A DNA stretch of 64,000 nucleotides from CAKZQX01 sp034436755 (GCA_034436755.1 DAOTVB010000084.1:1-64000), one strand, 5' to 3'; counted from the stretch's first letter, positions 53,368 to 62,294 are shown. Translations and numbers: made by a program. Notes: generated by a model from the sequence alone, not told the origin.

Positions 53368-53874
53368 ATGAATATGCAAGATTTCCTGGAGATATTTGTC
53401 GGCTATGTGCCATTACTCCAGACCATTATCTGGGCTATCGTCGTTATCATTATTGTTTTTCTACTCAGGAAACAACTGCAGTCACTCCTGGGATCAATAA
53501 CACAACGGTTACAGGAGGGAAGCGCACTTAAGGTTGGAACCGTTGAAATCGGCGAGCGCACATTTGTCACTGAGACGGCCGATCTGAGAGAGCAGGGAAA
53601 GAAGCCGGAAATCTTTGGTAATCCGGACAACTTCCAACTCCTGTTCAAAGCCCAGAGTGATACTTTTACCAAAAGTACCAAGGCTATGCAGGTTACTGAC
53701 GGCTGTGTTCTCTAGGTAACCATTGAGCGAAGGAATCCAGACAACTCCTGGAGCGTTGCCGAAGCCCTGACATTTGTTCCGGGCGTTATGATTGTCGAAG
53801 AATTTGCCGAAGATCAGGGTTCCGGTCGTCACTTGAATACGCAGAGTAATACACCGGAAACCCAAGAAGCATGA
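53368..53874 (+). pseudogene. single-span membrane protein interrupted by an in-frame TAG
   Basis: Residues 1-115 carry one membrane helix (LLQTIIWAIVVIIIVFLLRK, ~17-36) followed by a cytoplasmic helix and small domain. TAG at 53713-53715 interrupts it, but the same frame continues with VTIERRNPDNSWSVAEALTF to a TGA at 53872-53874. The TGA overlaps the ATG of the TIR gene (ATGA), the mark of coupled translation. The expected codon is probably CAG (Gln), one base from TAG. The protein is thus either inactivated or made by readthrough. No strong ribosome site was seen. Confidence 0.6.
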
Positions 53875-54260
53875 TCTTTATTTGTTACTCCTGGGCCGAT
53901 GCGTTGTTTGTTCGCAACCTGACGCAAGTCCTGGATGGACGCGGGCAACACGTATGGATCGATTACACACAACTTGACCTGGATCAACCTTTGGAACCGC
54001 AACTGGAACAAGCCATTTTCGCAGCAGATCTTTTTCTCTTTGTAGACTCGACCAGCGCCAGGATATCCAGGTGGGTGCGGTTTGAGCTATCTCTGGCAAG
54101 CAAAGTCCTTCACCCAACACAAATTGTTCATATTTTACCAGAATATCAGATGTGTGTTCCCGAACAGATAGTGCAGCACGAAGCCTATACTCACTACCTC
54201 ATCAGTGACGTTGGTATCAACTCCTTACCACATCCACCCACCGCAGGGCAGTTCTTTTAA
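53871..54260 (+). CDS. TIR-domain protein
   Basis: 129 residues that begin directly at the first TIR strand (MIFICYSWADALFVRNLTQVL). The alpha-C region reads STSARISRWVRFELSLAS, with the Glu of WVRFEL in the position of the catalytic Glu of NAD+-hydrolysing TIRs. The domain is complete to ~125. Its start overlaps the stop of the preceding membrane-protein gene by ATGA. Bacterial TIR proteins often deplete NAD+ or make signalling nucleotides during phage defence; this one has no sensor domain of its own, so partners in the cassette are expected to supply sensing. Confidence 0.8.
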   Translation: MIFICYSWADALFVRNLTQVLDGRGQHVWIDYTQLDLDQPLEPQLEQAIFAADLFLFVDSTSARISRWVRFELSLASKVLHPTQIVHILPEYQMCVPEQIVQHEAYTHYLISDVGINSLPHPPTAGQFF

Positions 54261-54337
54261 CCCTCAATGAATGATATGTCAAGTAGTTTCCTGGATATTG
54301 ACCGCCGTTTGCAAACATCTGTCTCATCAAAGCGCCC

Positions 54338-54399
54338 TGTTACACAAGGGTCATATGTCAACGTAACGTTAAGAGACATCATCACAACGACTGTAACAG
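54338..54399. promoter_or_regulatory. nested dyad ahead of the BChl gene run
   Basis: Three inverted repeats share one centre near 54368: outer CTGTTACA (54338-54345)/TGTAACAG (54392-54399), middle ATGTC (54355)/GACAT (54379), and inner TAACGTTA (54364-54371). It lies about 90 bp upstream of the -10 box of bchJ. Probably a regulator binding site; which protein is unknown. Confidence 0.45.
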
Positions 54400-54483
54400 T
54401 TTTTACCCCTTTCTGATGGGCCAGAACCCCCTTGCAAACCCCTTGTCAACTGCTTGTCTATATGTGTAAATACTTGACTCTTA

Positions 54484-54492
54484 TGCTATAAT
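54484..54492 (+). promoter_or_regulatory. extended -10 promoter of the BChl genes
   Basis: TGCTATAAT: TATAAT at 54487-54492 with the extended TG. No good -35. The first gene, bchJ, begins 232 bp downstream, leaving a long untranslated leader. Confidence 0.5.
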
Positions 54493-54723
54493 CAATTTGT
54501 AACCCGGTAGTTTTCACTCTGCACTACATCGATCTTTGACTCTGATGCAAAACTCAGGCAGGCCGTAACCTGCCCGGTTGCTGCTGCATCAGGCGCTGCG
54601 ACTATCTGTGTGCGCGCCCATCGCCGGCAGTACAGTATGCCCGAAGCAGATGCGGAACTGTTTCGTACGGGGACTCTACGTGAGAACAATGGCGTTTTGT
54701 AGCAACCTGCACTCGGAGAGGAG

Positions 54724-55350
54724 ATGAGGATGCGCAATCAAGGCACGGCCCGAGGGCTTGCACCATCCCCACCTCTTCCCAATCAGGCCAGAATTGGTCC
54801 CAATGCAATTATTCAAACGGTTCAGGCGCTGAAAGAATGCTATGGCCCCGATCAGGCCGCTGCGCTGCTCCAGCCGGGCGGTCAGGCATGGCTGCTCGAC
54901 TATCATCCCACGGAGATGATCGATGAGCAACTGTTCCGCGATCTGGTGCTACTGCTGGTGGAGCAGATTGGTGTCGCCGATGCAACCCGGATACTTGAGC
55001 GTTCCGGGCAGTATACCGCGCGCTACCTGCTCCAGCATCGCATACCGGGGCCGTTCCAGCGCCTGCTGAAGCTGTTGCCCCGTCGTCCGGCGCTGGCACT
55101 GCTGCTGTTTGCAATTAGCAAGCATGCCTGGACCTTCGTGGGCAGCGGTACATTTACCTATACCCTGGGTCGTCCGCCGCGACTGACGATTGCCAGCGGC
55201 ATTCAGTCGCGGGGCGCAATCGCCGGCTTCTACGCGGGCACCTTTGAGACGCTGCTGCAGACGCTGATTGACACGCAGACGCGCGTCGTGCCGGTCGCCG
55301 CACAGGAAGACGGCGACAACCATTGCATCTATGACATTCGGTTTTCGTGA
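54724..55350 (+). CDS. bchJ: BchJ, V4R-domain protein of BChl synthesis
   Basis: 208 residues, GGAGAGGAG before the ATG. The N-terminal helical part (IGPNAIIQTVQALKECYG) and C-terminal V4R domain (GSGTFTYTLGRPPRLTIASG, FYAGTFETLLQTLI) match BchJ. BchJ was once called a 4-vinyl reductase; later work gives it a support role in Mg-protoporphyrin handling. It opens the BChl gene run, 93 bp before bchE. Confidence 0.88.
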   Translation: MRMRNQGTARGLAPSPPLPNQARIGPNAIIQTVQALKECYGPDQAAALLQPGGQAWLLDYHPTEMIDEQLFRDLVLLLVEQIGVADATRILERSGQYTARYLLQHRIPGPFQRLLKLLPRRPALALLLFAISKHAWTFVGSGTFTYTLGRPPRLTIASGIQSRGAIAGFYAGTFETLLQTLIDTQTRVVPVAAQEDGDNHCIYDIRFS

Positions 55351-55443
55351 ATATAGAGGCAACCATCCTGGTGCCACACCGTTCCATCGGGACGCACAAT
55401 CTACCAGTCACAGGCGTCACGAGAACGACGAGGAGGAAATCTC

Positions 55444-57090
55444 ATGCGGATTATGATGATCCAGCCGAACTATCACGCTGGGGGTGCGGAAATTGCCGGA
55501 AACTGGCCGCCAAGCTGGGTGCCCTACATCGGGGGCGCGCTGAAGACGGCCGGCTATCCCAATATCCGGTTTGTTGATGCGATGACCAATGATATTCCCG
55601 ACGATGTGCTGACCGAGATCATCCACACCAACCAACCCGACGTGATCATGGCAACGGCGATCACGCCGATGATCTACAAGGCCCAGGAAGCGCTGAAGAT
55701 TGCCCGCGAGATCCGGCCCCAGGCGAAGATCATTCTGGGTGGTATTCATCCCACCTTTATGTATGCGCAGGTGCTGACCGAGGCACCCTGGATCGACTAT
55801 ATCGTGCGCGGTGAGGGCGAAGAGATTATCGTCAACCTGATGCGCTCCATCGAGGCCGGGACCGATCTCCAGGATCGGCGCGAGATCAAAGGGCTGGCCT
55901 TTATCGACGATGAGCAGATTGTCGCCACGGCGGCGCACCCACCCCTGCGCAACCTGGAGCATCTGACGCCCGACTGGAGCCTGCTGGAGTGGGAGAAGTA
56001 TATCTACATCCCGATGAATGTGCGCGTGGCAGTGCCCAACTTTGCGCGCGGCTGCCCCTTCACCTGCCGCTTCTGCTCGCAGTGGAAGTTCTGGCGTGGC
56101 TACCGTTCGCGCGAGCCGAAGAAGTTTGTCGATGAGATTGAGACGCTGGTGCGGGATCACCAGGTCGGCTTCTTCATCCTGGCCGACGAGGAGCCGACGA
56201 TCAACAAGAAGAAGTTTACCGCGCTCTGCGAAGAGTTGATCGACCGCAACCTCGATATCAAGTGGGGCATTAACACCCGTGTCACCGATATTCTGCGCGA
56301 CGAAGAGTTGCTGCCGCTCTACCGCAAGGCCGGTCTGGTGCATGTCTCGCTCGGCACCGAAGCCGCCAGCCAGATGAACCTGAACACCTTCCGCAAGCAG
56401 ACCACGATTGAGCAGAACAAGCGCGCCATCCAACTGCTCAAGAATAACGGGATGGTGGCCGAAGCCCAGTTTATTATGGGTATGGAGAACGAAACCTCCG
56501 AAACCATCGAGGAAACTTATCGTCTGGCAATGGACTGGAAGCCGGACATGGCGAACTGGAATATGTACACGCCCTGGCCGTTTGCCGAACTGTTTGAAGA
56601 ACTGGGCGACCGGGTAGAGGTGCGCGACTACTCCAAGTACAACTTTGTCACCCCGATTATGAAGCCCGAGGCGATGGATCGGGAGGATGTGCTCAAGGGT
56701 GTGTTGCGCTGCTATGCGCGTTTCTACATGCGCAAGGCGTTTCTCTCCTATCCCTTTATCAAGGATCGCTTCAAGCGCAAGTATATGCTGGGCTGTCTGA
56801 AGGCGTTTGCCAAGACCACCTTCACCAAGCGCTTCTATGACATCGGGCGCATTCAGCAGCGCGGCCTGCATACCGAGGTCGATCTGGGCTTCGATGAGAC
56901 GCGCATCCTGACGAAGGAAGATCTTGCCAGCCTGCGCGAGACGCGGCCCGAGCTGATGGCCGATGTGGACTACCACAAGCGCCCCAACCGCCGCAAGCCG
57001 GAGGAAGAGAGCGTCTCGGCCTGTGGTGCGCCGAACGACCTGCCGGAGTACCAGGAAGACTCCTCCGGCTCCGCACCGATGAAGATCTAA
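55444..57090 (+). CDS. bchE: BchE, anaerobic Mg-protoporphyrin monomethyl ester cyclase
   Basis: 548 residues, GAGGAGGAAATCTC before the ATG. An N-terminal B12-binding-like domain (RIMMIQPNYHAGGAEIAG, ILGGIHPTF) precedes a radical SAM core with the 4Fe-4S motif ARGCPFTCRFCSQW (C-x3-C-x2-C). BchE forms the isocyclic ring of chlorophylls using water as oxygen source, cobalamin and SAM. The oxygen-dependent alternative AcsF lies 5.3 kb downstream in the same run. An acidic tail (~515-548) is extra. A MITE separates it from bchN. Confidence 0.93.
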   Translation: MRIMMIQPNYHAGGAEIAGNWPPSWVPYIGGALKTAGYPNIRFVDAMTNDIPDDVLTEIIHTNQPDVIMATAITPMIYKAQEALKIAREIRPQAKIILGGIHPTFMYAQVLTEAPWIDYIVRGEGEEIIVNLMRSIEAGTDLQDRREIKGLAFIDDEQIVATAAHPPLRNLEHLTPDWSLLEWEKYIYIPMNVRVAVPNFARGCPFTCRFCSQWKFWRGYRSREPKKFVDEIETLVRDHQVGFFILADEEPTINKKKFTALCEELIDRNLDIKWGINTRVTDILRDEELLPLYRKAGLVHVSLGTEAASQMNLNTFRKQTTIEQNKRAIQLLKNNGMVAEAQFIMGMENETSETIEETYRLAMDWKPDMANWNMYTPWPFAELFEELGDRVEVRDYSKYNFVTPIMKPEAMDREDVLKGVLRCYARFYMRKAFLSYPFIKDRFKRKYMLGCLKAFAKTTFTKRFYDIGRIQQRGLHTEVDLGFDETRILTKEDLASLRETRPELMADVDYHKRPNRRKPEEESVSACGAPNDLPEYQEDSSGSAPMKI

Positions 57091-57120
57091 AGAACTGAGA
57101 ACCGTTAGAACTGAGAACTA

Positions 57121-57295
57121 AGAGACTGTCTGAAAAGGGTTAGTCATGGGGCTATGGCCCCGGAGTAGGAGTCCCGGCTTCAGCCGGTGTGTGGCCGGAA
57201 CCGGCTGAAGCCGGGACTCCTGGGGCGCTGTCCGGTGTCGCAGGGCACCCAGCATGCCGTGGGACCGACGCGAATCATCTTTTCAGACAGTCTCT
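57121..57295. mobile_element. MITE-like element, AGAGACTG ends (copy 2)
   Basis: 175 bp bounded by AGAGACTGTCTGAAAAG and its perfect 17-bp complement CTTTTCAGACAGTCTCT. It carries GGAGTCCCGGCTTCAGCCGG and its inverted partner internally. A TAA on each side of GAGACTG...CAGTCTC could be a 3-bp target duplication. It sits inside TTCTCAG-type heptamer repeats between bchE and bchN. Confidence 0.85.
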
Positions 57296-57376
57296 AAGAA
57301 CCAGAAACCTTTCTCAGTTCTCGGTTCTTAGTTCTTTCTCGGTTCTCAGTTCTTAGTTTTCATTCAAGAGGAACGT

Positions 57377-58651
57377 ATGCCCCCCCGAAGCAAACATGGT
57401 CTTATTCGCGAGGACAGCGCCTACCATAGTTTCTGTGGTCTGGCCTGTGTTGGCTGGCTCTATCAGAAGATTCAGGATAGTTTCTTTCTGATCCTGGGGA
57501 CGCATACCTGCGCGCATCTGCTGCAAAACGTCCTCGGCGTGATGGTATTTGCGCGCCCGCGCTTCGCGGTTGCGCTGATCGAAGAGGGCGATCTCTCCCG
57601 GCCCCAGCCGGATCTGCAACCGCTGCTGGACGAGATCAAGGCCAACCATCAGCCCTCGGTGATCTTCCTGCTCTCCTCCTGTACGCCGGAGGTGATGAAG
57701 GTAGAGTTTCAAGGTCTGGCCGATACGCTCAGCACGCCGGAACTACCTGTGTTGTTCGTACCCGCCAGCGGCCTGGACTACACCTTCAGCCAGGCCGAGG
57801 ACTCGGTGCTGCAATCCCTGGTGCCCTTCTGCCCCACTGCTCCCGCCGACGATAAGCGGGTGGTCTTCCTGGGCTCGGTCAATGATATGATTGCCGACGA
57901 CTTCACGGCGGAGGCGGAGCGGCTCGGTATTCCAGTCGGTGGCTTCCTGCCCGCCGCCCGCTTTAACGCGCTGCCGGCGATTGGCCCCGGCACGGTGATC
58001 GCGCCGCTGCAACCCTATCTGGCGAAGGTGGCGACGCGCCTCAACCGCGAACGGGGCGCGACGGTGCTCTCCTCGCTCTTCCCGTTTGGCCCCGACGGAA
58101 CGCGCGCCTTCTGGGAAGATCTGGCGGCGATGTTCGACAGGCAGGTTGATCTGAGTGCGCGGGAAGCGGCTGCCTGGGAACGACTGCGGGAGCATACCGA
58201 CCTGCTGCGTGGCAAGAAAGTCTTCTTCACCGCCGATAACCTGATGGAGTTGCCCCTGGCCCGCTTTCTGCACAGTGCCGGGTGCCAGGTGATCGAGTGC
58301 AGCAGCCCCTACATCAACCGGCGCTTTCACGCGCGCGAACTGGCGGCGCTCGAGGGCGTCAAGATTGTGGAGCAACCCAACTTTGACCGGCAGTTGCGCG
58401 ACATCGCCGAGGCGCAGCCTGACCTGGTGATCAGCACGATGGCAACCACCAACCCGCTGATCGGGCAGGGTGTGGTCGCCAAGTGGAGCACCGAATTTGC
58501 CTTTATGCCGATCCATGGCTGGGCCGGGGTGAATACCCTCGCCGGTATGTTTACCCAGAGCCTGCGGCGGCATGCCCAACTCCCGCCGCTGGATGACCCG
58601 GACTGGACCGCCGGATTTATGCCGGGAGTAATTCCGTTAGAGACAAATTAG
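57377..58651 (+). CDS. bchN: BchN, protochlorophyllide reductase subunit
   Basis: 424 residues; AGAGGAACGT before the ATG. NifD-like fold with cluster-ligand cysteines in SFCGLACVGW, GTHTCAHLL and LLSSCTPEVMK. With BchB it forms the catalytic NB component of dark-operative protochlorophyllide oxidoreductase, which reduces ring D of protochlorophyllide without light. Directly upstream of bchB (13-bp gap). Confidence 0.95.
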   Translation: MPPRSKHGLIREDSAYHSFCGLACVGWLYQKIQDSFFLILGTHTCAHLLQNVLGVMVFARPRFAVALIEEGDLSRPQPDLQPLLDEIKANHQPSVIFLLSSCTPEVMKVEFQGLADTLSTPELPVLFVPASGLDYTFSQAEDSVLQSLVPFCPTAPADDKRVVFLGSVNDMIADDFTAEAERLGIPVGGFLPAARFNALPAIGPGTVIAPLQPYLAKVATRLNRERGATVLSSLFPFGPDGTRAFWEDLAAMFDRQVDLSAREAAAWERLREHTDLLRGKKVFFTADNLMELPLARFLHSAGCQVIECSSPYINRRFHARELAALEGVKIVEQPNFDRQLRDIAEAQPDLVISTMATTNPLIGQGVVAKWSTEFAFMPIHGWAGVNTLAGMFTQSLRRHAQLPPLDDPDWTAGFMPGVIPLETN

Positions 58652-58664
58652 TGGAGAGAGCATA

Positions 58665-60278
58665 ATGCGTCTGGCTTACTGGATGTACGAGGGTACCGCC
58701 CACCACGGGGTAGGTCGCATCGCCAATAGTCTGCGCGGCGTGCATGCGGTCTTCCATGCACCCCAGGGCGATGATTATGTCAACCCAATCTTCACAATGC
58801 TGGAGCGGTCCCCGGACTTTCCGCAGATGACGACCAGCCTGGTCAGCGGGCGGGATCTGGCCCAGGGTACCATCCAGCTTCCGGAGACGCTACGGCAGGT
58901 TGAGGCCAAACTGCATCCGGAGTTGATCGTTATTTGCGCCAGTTGCAGCACCACCCTGCTCCAGGAGGATCTCGAGCAGGTCGCCGACAGTGCCGAGATT
59001 GCAACCGACGTGCTGGTCTACGACGCCAATCCCTACCGCATGCAGGAGACAACCGCCGCCGATGGGCTGTTCACCACGCTGGTGCAGCGCTACGCCCGGT
59101 CACAGCCGCTCACCCGGCAGCCCAGCGTTAACCTGCTTGGCCCGGCTTCGCTGGGATTTCATGTGCGCTCGGATATGATTGCACTGCGGCGGATGCTGGC
59201 GGCACTGGGGGTTGCAGTGAATATGGTGGCACCCTGGGGCGCGAACCTGGCCGATCTGGGTCGCCTGCCCGCCGCCTGGGTGACGCTTGCGCCCTACCGC
59301 GAACTGGGCAGCGAGGCCGCGCGCTTCCTGGAGACCCAGTTCGGCACACCCGCCCTGCTTGATACGCCAATCGGGGTGAAGCCCACCCAGGCATGGCTGG
59401 AACGACTGGTGGCCCTGCTGAATGAGGTTGGCGCGCGGAACAACGGGCCAGCCGTACGCATGCCCCGGCTGACGGCCTTCTCGCTCGATGGTATGAGCGC
59501 GCCGAGCGGCGTCCCCTGGTTTGCGCGCACCGCCGACATGGAGAGCTTCAGCCGCAAGCGCGCCTTTGCCTTTGGCGATGCCACCCACACCGTCGGCGTG
59601 ATCAAGTTTTTGCGCGATGAACTGGGCATGGAGATCGCCGGCGCGGGTACGTACCTGAAGAACCAGGCTGACTGGATGCGCGCGCAACTGGCGGACTACC
59701 TGCCCGAAGATCTGCTCGTCACCGATCAATTCCAGGAGGTTGCCAACCGGATCGAGCAGGACATGCCCGATCTGGTCTGCGGCACACAGATGGAGCGCCA
59801 CAGTTGCCGCAAACTGGAGGTTCCCTGCATGGTGATCGCGCCACCAACGCATATCGAGAATCACCTGCTGGGCTTCTACCCGTTCCTGGGCTTCGCGGGG
59901 GCTGATGTGATTGCCGACCGGGTCTACACCACAACCAAGCTGGGCCTGGAGAAGCATCTGATTGACCTCTTCGGCGATGCCGGGTTGGAATACGCAGATG
60001 AAGCGTCAGGAACGGAAGATCACGTAGCGAATAACGGCAACGGCAAAGAAGACACGGTGGTAGCCGTCGGCAGCACAGCCACACAGCAGCCGGCCACGAC
60101 CAGACCAGCTTCCGATCAACTAGAGTGGTCCCCAGAGGCGCAGGCAATGCTGAAGAAAGTGCCCTTCTTTGTGCGCCGCAAAGCCCAGCGCAATACGGAG
60201 AAGTTTGCTCAGGAGCATGGCTACACCACCATCACACCGGATGTCCTGCGCGCGGCGAAGGAGGAGATCGGCGGCTAA
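58665..60278 (+). CDS. bchB: BchB, protochlorophyllide reductase subunit
   Basis: 537 residues; GGAGAGAGCATA before the ATG. Asp36 in HAPQGDDYVN is the unusual Asp ligand of the shared 4Fe-4S cluster; Cys in ICASCSTTLLQ supplies another. The C-terminal region (LEWSPEAQAMLKKVPFFVRR) is the light-independent-reductase signature. A Thr/Gln/Ala-rich stretch (~445-490) forms a linker. Partner of BchN. Confidence 0.95.
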   Translation: MRLAYWMYEGTAHHGVGRIANSLRGVHAVFHAPQGDDYVNPIFTMLERSPDFPQMTTSLVSGRDLAQGTIQLPETLRQVEAKLHPELIVICASCSTTLLQEDLEQVADSAEIATDVLVYDANPYRMQETTAADGLFTTLVQRYARSQPLTRQPSVNLLGPASLGFHVRSDMIALRRMLAALGVAVNMVAPWGANLADLGRLPAAWVTLAPYRELGSEAARFLETQFGTPALLDTPIGVKPTQAWLERLVALLNEVGARNNGPAVRMPRLTAFSLDGMSAPSGVPWFARTADMESFSRKRAFAFGDATHTVGVIKFLRDELGMEIAGAGTYLKNQADWMRAQLADYLPEDLLVTDQFQEVANRIEQDMPDLVCGTQMERHSCRKLEVPCMVIAPPTHIENHLLGFYPFLGFAGADVIADRVYTTTKLGLEKHLIDLFGDAGLEYADEASGTEDHVANNGNGKEDTVVAVGSTATQQPATTRPASDQLEWSPEAQAMLKKVPFFVRRKAQRNTEKFAQEHGYTTITPDVLRAAKEEIGG

Positions 60279-60333
60279 GTCGGGGTGAGCTACACCTGCG
60301 AATTACTGATGGATGTTTTAGAGGAGTACCAGG

Positions 60334-61152
60334 ATGAGCCTGTTTCTTGCGGTTTATGGCAAAGGTGGTATCGGCAAGAGCACAACCAGCGCCAATCTGT
60401 CGGCGGCAATGGCGCTCAAGGGCGCAAAGGTGCTACAGATCGGTTGTGATCCCAAGCATGACAGTACCTTCCCGCTGACCGGACAGTTGCAGAACACGGT
60501 TATTGATGTCCTCGACGAGGTTGATTTTCACCACGAAGAGATCATGGTTGAGGATGTCGTGAAAACCGGTTTTGCCGGGGTGGATACGCTGGAAGCGGGC
60601 GGACCACCGGCGGGCAGCGGCTGCGGTGGCTATGTTGTCGGCGAGACGGTGAAACTGCTCAAGGAGTTTGACCTCTACAACAAGTATGATGTCATTCTGT
60701 TTGATGTCCTGGGTGATGTGGTCTGCGGGGGCTTTAGCGCCCCACTAAACTATGCCGACTATGCAATGATTATCGCCTGCAACGACTTTGACAGCATCTT
60801 CGCCGCGAATCGACTCTGTCTGGCGGTAGAGCAGAAGAGCGCGCGCTACAAAGTGCAATTGGCCGGGATCATCGCTAACCGGGTTGATCATGAGTTCGGC
60901 GGCACGGCACTGCTGGAAGAGTTTGCTTCGCAGGTCGGCACGCGCATCATGGCCGAGATTCCCTACCACGACCTGATCCGGCGTAGTCGGCTGGCCGGTA
61001 AAACCCTGTTCGAGCTGGAGCATCCCGACCAGATGATCTGCACCACACCTTTTGAGCAACTGGCCGAGAATATCTTGAATGGTCCGGCGTCCGCCGTGCC
61101 GCAGCCCATGGGCGACCGCGAGATCTTCGAGGTCATCGGCGGCTGGCGATAG
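60334..61152 (+). CDS. bchL: BchL, ATP-dependent reductase component (iron protein)
   Basis: 272 residues; GAGGAGTACCAGG before the ATG. A NifH-like P-loop YGKGGIGKSTTS, and cluster cysteines in GPPAGSGCGGYVVGE and GDVVCGGFSAPL, which bridge a 4Fe-4S cluster between two subunits. BchL passes electrons to BchNB with ATP hydrolysis. 55 bp after bchB. Confidence 0.96.
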   Translation: MSLFLAVYGKGGIGKSTTSANLSAAMALKGAKVLQIGCDPKHDSTFPLTGQLQNTVIDVLDEVDFHHEEIMVEDVVKTGFAGVDTLEAGGPPAGSGCGGYVVGETVKLLKEFDLYNKYDVILFDVLGDVVCGGFSAPLNYADYAMIIACNDFDSIFAANRLCLAVEQKSARYKVQLAGIIANRVDHEFGGTALLEEFASQVGTRIMAEIPYHDLIRRSRLAGKTLFELEHPDQMICTTPFEQLAENILNGPASAVPQPMGDREIFEVIGGWR

Positions 61153-61233
61153 CTTTTTAGCGCGTAGTACGTACTGCGGGACACCATTGCTTGCCGGTTT
61201 ACGCAATACGCAGTACGCACGATACAAATAATT

Positions 61234-61962
61234 ATGACACAGCAGAAGGTAACACTTACGCAATCCGATCAACTGGAGCAGGAGCATAAACAGCAGTTGC
61301 GGCGCTATTTCGATGGCGTCGGCTTTGAACGCTGGGCCGCGATCTATGGGCAGGGCGAACTCTCCTCGGTGCGGCGTTCGATCCGCGAGGGGCACACCAG
61401 CATGCTGGCACAGGCCGAAGCATGGCTGGATGAGCAGACTTTTCCCGCCGATGCGCGCGCGCTCGATGCAGGCTGCGGTACCGGCCTCTTCAGTGCCGCG
61501 CTGGCCCGGCGCGGCTTCGCCGTGACCGCCATCGATATCGCGCCCCAGATGGTCAACGCCGCTGTTACGCAGTCCGAGCAGGCCGGCGTGCGCGAGCAGA
61601 TCAACTTTGTGACCGGCGATCTGGAAACCATCCGTGGCTCCTATGATGTTGTGGCCTGCTTTGATGTGCTGATCCACTACCCGCAGGCAGGGTTTGCCCC
61701 GATGTGCCGACGGCTGGCACAGAGCTGTCGGGGGACGCTGCTGCTGACCTACGCGCCCCACAACCAGTTGCTGGCAATGATGCACTGGCTGGGTGGGCAT
61801 TTCCCCAAGAGCCAGCGGCGCACCGAGATCCAGATGATGCGGGACAGCTTTGTGGCGCAGACCCTGGCAACCGCCGGGATGCGTGTCTGCCGTAGCGTCC
61901 GTGTCAGCAAGGGGTTTTACCATGTCACGCTGCTGGAGGCGCGACGGGAGGAGGCGCTATGA
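61234..61962 (+). CDS. bchM: BchM, Mg-protoporphyrin IX O-methyltransferase
   Basis: 242 residues; the start lacks a clear ribosome site. SAM-binding ALDAGCGTGLFSAALARRG and FDVLIHYPQ, with the C-terminal VSKGFYHVTLLEA. It methylates the C13 propionate of Mg-protoporphyrin IX, giving the substrate of BchE and AcsF. Its TGA overlaps the next gene's ATG (ATGA). The 81-bp gap from bchL has GCGTAGTACGTACTGCG-like repeats. Confidence 0.93.
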   Translation: MTQQKVTLTQSDQLEQEHKQQLRRYFDGVGFERWAAIYGQGELSSVRRSIREGHTSMLAQAEAWLDEQTFPADARALDAGCGTGLFSAALARRGFAVTAIDIAPQMVNAAVTQSEQAGVREQINFVTGDLETIRGSYDVVACFDVLIHYPQAGFAPMCRRLAQSCRGTLLLTYAPHNQLLAMMHWLGGHFPKSQRRTEIQMMRDSFVAQTLATAGMRVCRSVRVSKGFYHVTLLEARREEAL

Positions 61963-62294
61963 AGCAACTACTGGGTTTGCTGGCAGCCGGAGCCGGCGCG
62001 GCAGCGCTGATCCGCTGGTACCGGCGCGAAGTTGTCGCTGAGGGTGATGCCATCGTTCACCTGCAGAGTGAGCATGAACATTTCCACCTGCATGTTGATC
62101 TACCGGCGGGGATGGAGATCCAGCCGGGCGATACGCTGGAGATTCTCGCGCTGCCGCAGACCGAGCAGGGACGTACGCAGGGCGAACTGTCGTACCCCAG
62201 CCCGGTGCGGTTATACAAGGCCAGCCGGCTGAAGCGCCACCTGATCAAGCGGAGCAGCCTTGTGGAGATCGGCGAACTGGTTGAGCATCCATAG
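61959..62294 (+). CDS. small membrane-anchored protein of unknown function in the BChl run
   Basis: 111 residues, ATGA-coupled to bchM. One short N-terminal hydrophobic segment (LLGLLAAGAGAAALIRWY) suggests membrane attachment. The rest has an acidic/histidine patch (VHLQSEHEHFHLHVDLPAG), a beta-rich part and a basic C-terminal end (KASRLKRHLIKRSSLVEIGE). The His cluster could bind metal or tetrapyrrole. No family recognised. Coupling to bchM and position before acsF suggest a role near the methyl ester/cyclase step; that is inference. Confidence 0.7.
   Translation: MKQLLGLLAAGAGAAALIRWYRREVVAEGDAIVHLQSEHEHFHLHVDLPAGMEIQPGDTLEILALPQTEQGRTQGELSYPSPVRLYKASRLKRHLIKRSSLVEIGELVEHP

Noticed and set aside
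54355..54379. PpsR/CrtJ-type site (TGT-N12-ACA)
   Set aside because: The spacing between TGT and ACA is 17, not 12.
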